A stretch of 64,000 nt of DNA from assembly GCA_963969365.1 (NCBI GenBank), contig OZ017765.1, forward strand, positions 122,501 through 186,500, in the 5' to 3' direction. Shown here piece by piece: positions 58,896 through 64,000 of this stretch. The notes below the pieces were generated by a model. That model worked only from the letters and a program-made list of their open reading frames with translations. It made no database searches and was not told the origin of the DNA. Origin of the DNA: Asterochloris sp. CNOR1 (taxonomy: Eukaryota > Chlorophyta > Trebouxiophyceae > Trebouxiales > Trebouxiaceae). Position numbers and translations under genes: made by a program. Position 1 is the first letter of the stretch. Every line of letters begins with the position of its first letter.

Positions 58896-61282
58896 TGCTA
58901 CCGCCTTGTACCCTTCCTGCCATAGGCAAAACTTGCTTCGCACACAAGCAAGATCGACACAATTTTAGTTACTTTACCTTCCTTTGGCTACAAGGCGGTG
59001 ACCATTGTGTTACGCCCTACTTGTTGGTACGTGTTGGTACGTGTTGCTACGTGTTGCTGGAGCAAAGATAATGAATAGGTCTACGAGCTTCCTTCGGTGC
59101 ACATCAGAAGCAAAGGGTACTCGTTTTGTGCCCTTTGTGCTCTCTTCGCGGCCCATCCTTGATCGAAGATAGGACGTAGCAAGACTTGCTTCGCACACGA
59201 AAGGTTATTTCTTTCGAAAAAAAAAGACAAGCAATACAAGTCAACTATAACGAGCCGTTGTATCTTGTTTTGCGCCTTGTTGCTTGATATTCCGCTTTAG
59301 AACGCTTTATATGTTTTCCAAGCTTTGTCTAGAACAAGCCAAACATGTCTTGCTTTGCACGGGAAAGCAAGAACACCAATCGATCCGCTTATTTGGTCCT
59401 TCTATACGAGAAAAGAGATATGCTTCTCGATTGGTTGCGTTACAAGACGTTTTGTCGGGGCAAGTAAGGGATTGAGTCGAAAGTAGGTGCAAAGCAAAAG
59501 GATAACCAAGTTACACCGGCAAAATACATGTACTCTAAAACTGGAGGTGTTGGTACGTGTGAAGGGTAGGTCTACCTACTTGCTTTGCACAAGAAACAAA
59601 AGGTACAAAACCTCTACAAACTACTTTTAGTTACACGTCTACGAGCTCAGTATGTTCGAAACAAAACCTAGTAGTTGTGCGTAATCTTAAGCAAACTGCG
59701 TTTTTTCCTATAATAGCCACCTAAAACAAAAAAAAAGAGTTGGAAAACTAACCTTTAAAAAACACTCATTAAAGTTCTTTGAGTCACCTACATTGCTTGA
59801 TATCAGCGTCTACAAGGTGCTTTGCTCTACGTTGCGCGGCAAGAAGAAAGCTTTTGTTTAAGTTCCCTATTACTGTTGTTTCTAAAAACACAGTGTTGTT
59901 AGTATTTGTGTGAGTACATTCGTGGCTTAATCTTATTAACTTTTCTAAGTAATGGTTGAAGTAGAGAAGCTCTTAAACGAGTTGATCTAAGTGGCCTGTT
60001 ACGCCTTGAACTTTAAAGTTGAAATTGCTTATCCCAATTTCTCGATCAACCGTTTGTTATTGGGCCCAAACGTGTAGTTGTTGTTTTAATGTTCTTAGTT
60101 ACTATTTGGTGTTTATTTAGCAGAATTATCACATCTTACGGTTAATTAAGTGGACAAGTTTGGCACTTGCTGGTAAAAAAAAGACGTACTGCTTTTTCCT
60201 AAGGAAGACGTGATACAAAGCAAGATCTTCGGTTAGTGGTAGTGTTTTGCTCTAAACAAAGTACTTATCGCATTGCATGTGGTAGTCCAAAAAAATAACC
60301 CTCGCTATGTTAGTATTTTGTAAGGTAATCTTACCGTTCAGCCTAGGAGCTGATTTGTCAATGCACGCTATCCACTCGATTTGTTCGACCTACAACTAAC
60401 GATAAAATGTTGATTTTACCTTAGAGTAACCTTTAAGTAGCCATTGTGAAGGCGTAATGCAATACACTTTGTAGTAAACCTGTTTTGGGTTTCTCTGTGT
60501 TGCTTGGCAATCTTGCAAATCAGTAAAAGCAAAACATCTTGTCCTACGAGTGACCTTTGATTACACGTTGACCTAACACAAAGATCATTTGTTCCTTGTT
60601 TTTGTTTTCTTCCGTAGAAAAGGATCACGTGTTTCTTGGCATAACCTTCTTGTACCCTACGTGCTGCCTTTGCGTAACTTTGCTACGCACGCAAAATGTT
60701 TTTAAGCAAAGCATATAAAATCAATACCTCTTCTTATTGCTTTGCATGTAAGGGTAGCAATTCGTGTTGCTAAATGGTACAAGACGTAGGACAATACATA
60801 TAAACAGTTTTGCTAGTTGTAAGCCATGATAAAATCGAAGTTATACTCTTGACATATTTAATAAGTCAAAGTTATTATTAAAGAAATGGTATTATTAAAT
60901 TAGATTTTATCAAACAAATATATTGTTTTGCACAACTTACCCTGCAGACACAAGCAGTACAACTGTAGTTAACCGATTGCGCGTCAACCCAAGGAAGTGG
61001 CAAGTGTTGTTGTCTTACCTATTGTCTAGGAAGAGTACAAGTTTTGCTTGGCACGAATGATTACACGTTCAACACTTGGTGCTTGCTTGCCAATACCTTT
61101 GGTTGACGCGAAGTATAACGTCTTGTATCGTTGATGCAAGGCACTTGCTTTGCACTTACACGATTACTTGCGTGCCAAGCAAGTACTTTGCATCAAAGTA
61201 ACAACGCAAAACAAGACAAAGAGCACAAGTTAAAACCGGGCAGAGTGTGTGATCGTAAAAGTTGTAATTTTATTTTTGGAAA
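58896..61282. other. Long spacer between clpP and rbcL
   Basis: 2.4 kb with no supported gene. An 11 bp inverted repeat (58900-58910 with 58989-58999, ACCGCCTTGTA) follows clpP. At 59021-59060 are about four copies of a GTGTTGGTAC unit. A hairpin repeat core lies near 59155. The rbcL promoter is at 60849-60878. Confidence 0.6.
60849..60878 (+). promoter_or_regulatory. rbcL promoter
   Basis: TTGACA at 60849-60854 and TATTAT at 60873-60878, 18 bp apart, giving a leader of about 400 nt. The 98 bp from 60776 to 60873 is duplicated, inverted, at 1241-1338. Confidence 0.75.
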
Positions 61283-62710
61283 ATGGCTCCACAAACTGAA
61301 ACAAAAACAGGTTCTGGCTTTAAAGCAGGTGTAAAAGAGTATAAATTAACTTACTATACTCCAGATTATCAGGTAAAAGAGACTGATATTCTTGCAGCTT
61401 TCCGTATGACTCCTCAAGCGGGTGTTCCTGTAGAGGAAGCTGGCGCAGCAGTTGCTGCAGAATCTTCGACCGGTACTTGGACTACTGTATGGACTGATGG
61501 TTTAACTAGTCTAGATCGTTACAAAGGTCGTTGTTATGATATTGAACCTGTTGCAGGTGAAGAGAACCAACATATTGCTTACATTGCTTACCCTTTAGAT
61601 CTTTTTGAAGAAGGTTCTGTTACAAACCTGTTTACTTCTATTGTTGGTAACGTTTTTGGGTTTAAAGCTCTGCGTGCACTGCGTTTAGAAGACCTTCGAA
61701 TTCCGCCAGCTTATGTAAAAACATTCCAAGGACCTCCTCACGGTATCCAAGTAGAGCGTGACAAACTAAACAAATACGGCCGTTCTCTTTTAGGTTGTAC
61801 AATTAAACCAAAATTAGGCCTTTCTGCGAAAAACTATGGTCGTGCAGTTTACGAATGTTTACGTGGTGGTTTAGATTTTACTAAAGACGACGAGAACGTA
61901 AACTCTCAGCCTTTTATGCGTTGGAGAGACCGTTTCTTATTCGTTGCAGAAGCGATCTATAAGTCTCAAGCAGAGACGGGTGAAATCAAAGGACATTACC
62001 TAAACGCAACTGCTGGTACTTGTGAAGAGATGCTTAAACGTGCAGAATCAGCTCGAGACTTTGGTGTTCCAATCGTTATGCACGACTACTTGACTGGTGG
62101 TTTTACTGCAAACACTAGTTTAGCACACTACTGTCGTGACAACGGTTTGTTGCTTCACATTCACAGAGCTATGCACGCTGTTATTGACCGTCAAAGAAAC
62201 CACGGTATGCACTTCCGTGTTCTAGCGAAAGCTTTACGTCTGTCTGGTGGTGACCACCTTCACTCAGGTACTGTTGTAGGTAAACTAGAAGGTGAGCGTG
62301 AAGTAACATTAGGGTTTGTTGATTTGATGCGTGACGACTATATCGAAAAAGACCGTAGTCGTGGTGTTTATTTCACTCAAGACTGGGTTTCTCTTCCAGG
62401 AGTAATGCCAGTTGCTTCTGGTGGTATCCACGTTTGGCACATGCCTGCTCTAGTAGAAATCTTTGGAGATGATGCTTGTCTTCAATTCGGTGGTGGTACG
62501 TTAGGCCACCCTTGGGGTAATGCTCCAGGTGCAGCTGCAAACCGTGTAGCGCTTGAAGCTTGTATTCAAGCCCGAAACGAAGGTCGTGACCTAGCTCGCG
62601 AAGGTGGTAACGTTATCAGAGCTGCTTGCAAGTGGAGTCCTGAACTTGCTGCTGCTTGTGAAGTTTGGAAAGAGATCAAATTTGAATTTGATACTGTTGA
62701 CGTTCTTTAA
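61283..62710 (+). CDS. rbcL: Rubisco large subunit
   Basis: Green-type (form IB) large subunit of ribulose-1,5-bisphosphate carboxylase. It fixes CO2 in the stroma or pyrenoid. 475 residues. The N-terminus [20 protein letters not shown], the activated-lysine region [14 protein letters not shown] and loop 6 ([12 protein letters not shown]) are present. Codon use is biased like psbA. No rbcS is adjacent, consistent with a nuclear rbcS in green algae. Confidence 0.99.
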   Translation: MAPQTETKTGSGFKAGVKEYKLTYYTPDYQVKETDILAAFRMTPQAGVPVEEAGAAVAAESSTGTWTTVWTDGLTSLDRYKGRCYDIEPVAGEENQHIAYIAYPLDLFEEGSVTNLFTSIVGNVFGFKALRALRLEDLRIPPAYVKTFQGPPHGIQVERDKLNKYGRSLLGCTIKPKLGLSAKNYGRAVYECLRGGLDFTKDDENVNSQPFMRWRDRFLFVAEAIYKSQAETGEIKGHYLNATAGTCEEMLKRAESARDFGVPIVMHDYLTGGFTANTSLAHYCRDNGLLLHIHRAMHAVIDRQRNHGMHFRVLAKALRLSGGDHLHSGTVVGKLEGEREVTLGFVDLMRDDYIEKDRSRGVYFTQDWVSLPGVMPVASGGIHVWHMPALVEIFGDDACLQFGGGTLGHPWGNAPGAAANRVALEACIQARNEGRDLAREGGNVIRAACKWSPELAAACEVWKEIKFEFDTVDVL

Positions 62711-63046
62711 TCCTTTAATTGGTCTTCCCTTATCAGTCGGAGAATTGTTTTCCGTCAATCAATTGTACCATTCCTAGACCGTAGGTAGACCGTAGGTAGA
62801 CCGTAGGTAGACCGTAGGTAGACCGTAGGTAGACCGTAGGTAGACCGTAGGTAGACCGTAGGTAGACCGTAGGTAGACCGTAGGTAGACCGTAGGTAGAC
62901 CGTAGGTAGACCGTAGGTAGACCGTAGGTAGACCGTAGGTAGACCGTAGGTAGGGCGTCTATCCGTCCTACCTACAATCTAGAAAAAGTACAATCAGAAT
63001 CACGTGTTTTGCTTTATTTACCAACACTTTCATATATCTATTTTTT
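62711..63046. other. Spacer downstream of rbcL
   Basis: 336 bp, over half of it the 11 bp tandem array at 62776-62951; no gene and no clear rbcL 3' hairpin before the array. Confidence 0.7.
62776..62951 (+). repeat. 11 bp tandem array, sixteen copies, downstream of rbcL
   Basis: Sixteen consecutive exact copies of AGACCGTAGGT. The unit is the same CCGTAGGTAGA phrase that ends many dispersed spacer repeats. The array starts 65 bp after the rbcL stop. Confidence 0.97.
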
Positions 63047-63830
63047 ATGCTCGAGTTTTGGAAAATACAATTGACAATTAGCGCAGCTGCGGTCGCGTGC
63101 ACAAAATTTATTGAAGCTTTTTATGCTAGTGCTAACAAGCAAAATGAAAAACAAGAAATAACCGTAAGGTTGTATCAAACCTCGATCATGAAAGATCGTT
63201 CGTTCATCAGTGAAATGGTTAAATGTGAATCAAATTGCTGATGTTTTAACTCAAGAAGAATGTGCTTTAATGGACAAAAAAGGTAGGTTTTGTTTTGAAG
63301 CACAAGTACAGCAGTCTATACTTCTTTTTGGAAAGAAGTTTGTTAAAACACATATACTCGGTTTTAAAGAGGGTAAAAAGAGAGCCAATTTTTTTGAACA
63401 AAATGGCCCGTTAGTTTTGGACGTTCCGAGGAACGTCTTTAAGAGTCATAGTCTTGTAATAGTAGGTGGAACAGGAAAGTGCGAAGTTTATACCACAGCG
63501 ACCAACCACCCCGAGATGGAGCCATATCGACTTGGTGAAAAACCTCATATCTATGATACCTACAAAAAACACATTACTGACTTTGTAGGCTGTAAATCAA
63601 ATTGGGCATCCATCTCTACAGCACAAATGCGTTGGATTTATAGGAACAAATACAAGCAAAAACAAGAAGCCCAGCAAATTGAAAACTTAGAAAACCACGT
63701 ACAAGATCAACTTAAAAATGAGCGACAATTACAATTTATACGGACAGAACCACCGATTTTTCCTAACAAGTATGACGCAGCAGGACGTAACGTCCAATAC
63801 GGGTCGATTGGGATTGGATTGGTCGCTTGA
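63047..63830 (+). CDS. Unrecognised ORF pair, probably one frameshifted gene
   Basis: A frame from the ATG at 63047 encodes 64 residues with a hydrophobic stretch (IQLTISAAAVACTKFIEAFY). It overlaps a second frame, open from 63192 to 63830. The second could start at GTG 63210 (206 residues) or ATG 63270 (186 residues). Its product is soluble and basic, with a segment LVLDVPRNVFKSHSLVIVGG, a charged helix near residues 145-175 and the end NVQYGSIGIGLVA. Moving from the first frame to the second needs skipping one base within 63192-63241. So it may be a gene with a one-base indel, two overlapping ORFs, or a pseudogene. I do not recognise the protein. It lies downstream of rbcL on the same strand. 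Confidence 0.45.
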
Positions 63831-63898
63831 TTTTTTACTTTTGCCTGCATATTGCGGCTAAACGAGGAGACTAGAAAAGAAAAAAAAGCTAATTCTTA

Positions 63899-63931
63899 TT
63901 GGTTTGCGTGACAGTGTATCACGCAAACCAA
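63899..63931 (+). terminator. Perfect 13 bp hairpin between the ORF and trnfM
   Basis: TTGGTTTGCGTGA pairs perfectly with TCACGCAAACCAA across the loop CAGTGTA. It could end transcripts from either side; trnfM reads towards it from the minus strand. Confidence 0.75.
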
Positions 63932-63943
63932 GCGTTGGTCTAA

Positions 63944-64000
63944 TGGCGGGAGTAGGATTTGAACCTACGACCTCAAGATTATGAGCCTTGCGAGCTACCA
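63944..64000 (-). tRNA. trnfM-CAU: Initiator tRNA-Met (CAU), partial
   Basis: The 3' 57 nt of a minus-strand tRNA. Anticodon stem CAAGG/TCTTG with loop CTCATAA gives CAU; T arm GTAGG-TTCAAAT-CCTAC, acceptor 3' strand TCCCGCC, discriminator A. The GGTAGCTCGCAAGGCTCATAA stretch is typical of plastid initiator tRNA. The 5' end is beyond the window. Confidence 0.92.

Noticed and set aside
62776-62951. CRISPR-like array
   Set aside because: The units are only 11 bp and directly adjacent with no spacers; it is a simple tandem repeat in a plastid genome.
63400-63500. Dirigent or allene-oxide-cyclase-like barrel, from an IVGGTGK stretch
   Set aside because: Only one short motif suggests it; the rest gives no support, so no function is claimed.

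Overview
The window is plastid DNA of a green alga (Chlorophyta). It carries photosystem genes (psbA, psaA, psaB, psbH, psbN), cytochrome b6f genes (petA, petG, petL), ATP synthase genes (atpI, atpH, atpF, atpA), a green-type rbcL, and three chlorophyll-synthesis genes (chlI, chlL, chlN). It also has clpP, a ycf1-type gene and a giant ftsH-type gene. Plastid chlI and giant ftsH together exclude a land plant, and green-type rbcL with no adjacent rbcS excludes the red lineage. I see no introns. Spacers are very long and rich in repeats: the recognised protein genes cover only about 43% of the window. That fits a large, repeat-expanded plastid genome of an ulvophyte or similar core chlorophyte; class and genus cannot be settled from this sequence.

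Layout: 0-4.5 kb holds an unrecognised partial ORF on the minus strand (<1-1023), a decayed paralog of it, and more coding debris. 4.5-6.7 kb is psbA with its promoter and 3' hairpin, then an unrecognised reading frame broken by two in-frame stops. 6.7-8.2 kb has trnE, trnI and trnA, with no rRNA beside the last two. 9.9-27 kb holds atpI, the 2782-codon ftsH-like gene, chlI and ycf1, then another decayed ORF copy. 29-35 kb has trnS, a trnfM relic, chlL between perfect inverted repeats, chlN and trnT. 37-47 kb has atpH-atpF-atpA and psaA-psaB. 49-56.6 kb has trnL, petA, petG, petL, psbN (minus) and psbH. 58-64 kb has clpP, rbcL, a 16-copy tandem array, an unrecognised frameshifted ORF, and the start of trnfM (minus). 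All conserved protein genes except psbN read on the plus strand.

Together the genes cover the light reactions, ATP synthesis, carbon fixation, light-independent chlorophyll synthesis and protein quality control or import. The most unusual content is a family of unrecognised ORFs (helical N-terminal part, beta-rich middle, C-terminal membrane anchor). It occurs as one apparently intact partial copy and three broken ones. The intact copy lies downstream of an inverted duplicate of the rbcL promoter region. Also notable are short hairpin repeats scattered through nearly every spacer, arrays of 9-12 bp units, and several long perfect inverted repeats next to genes.
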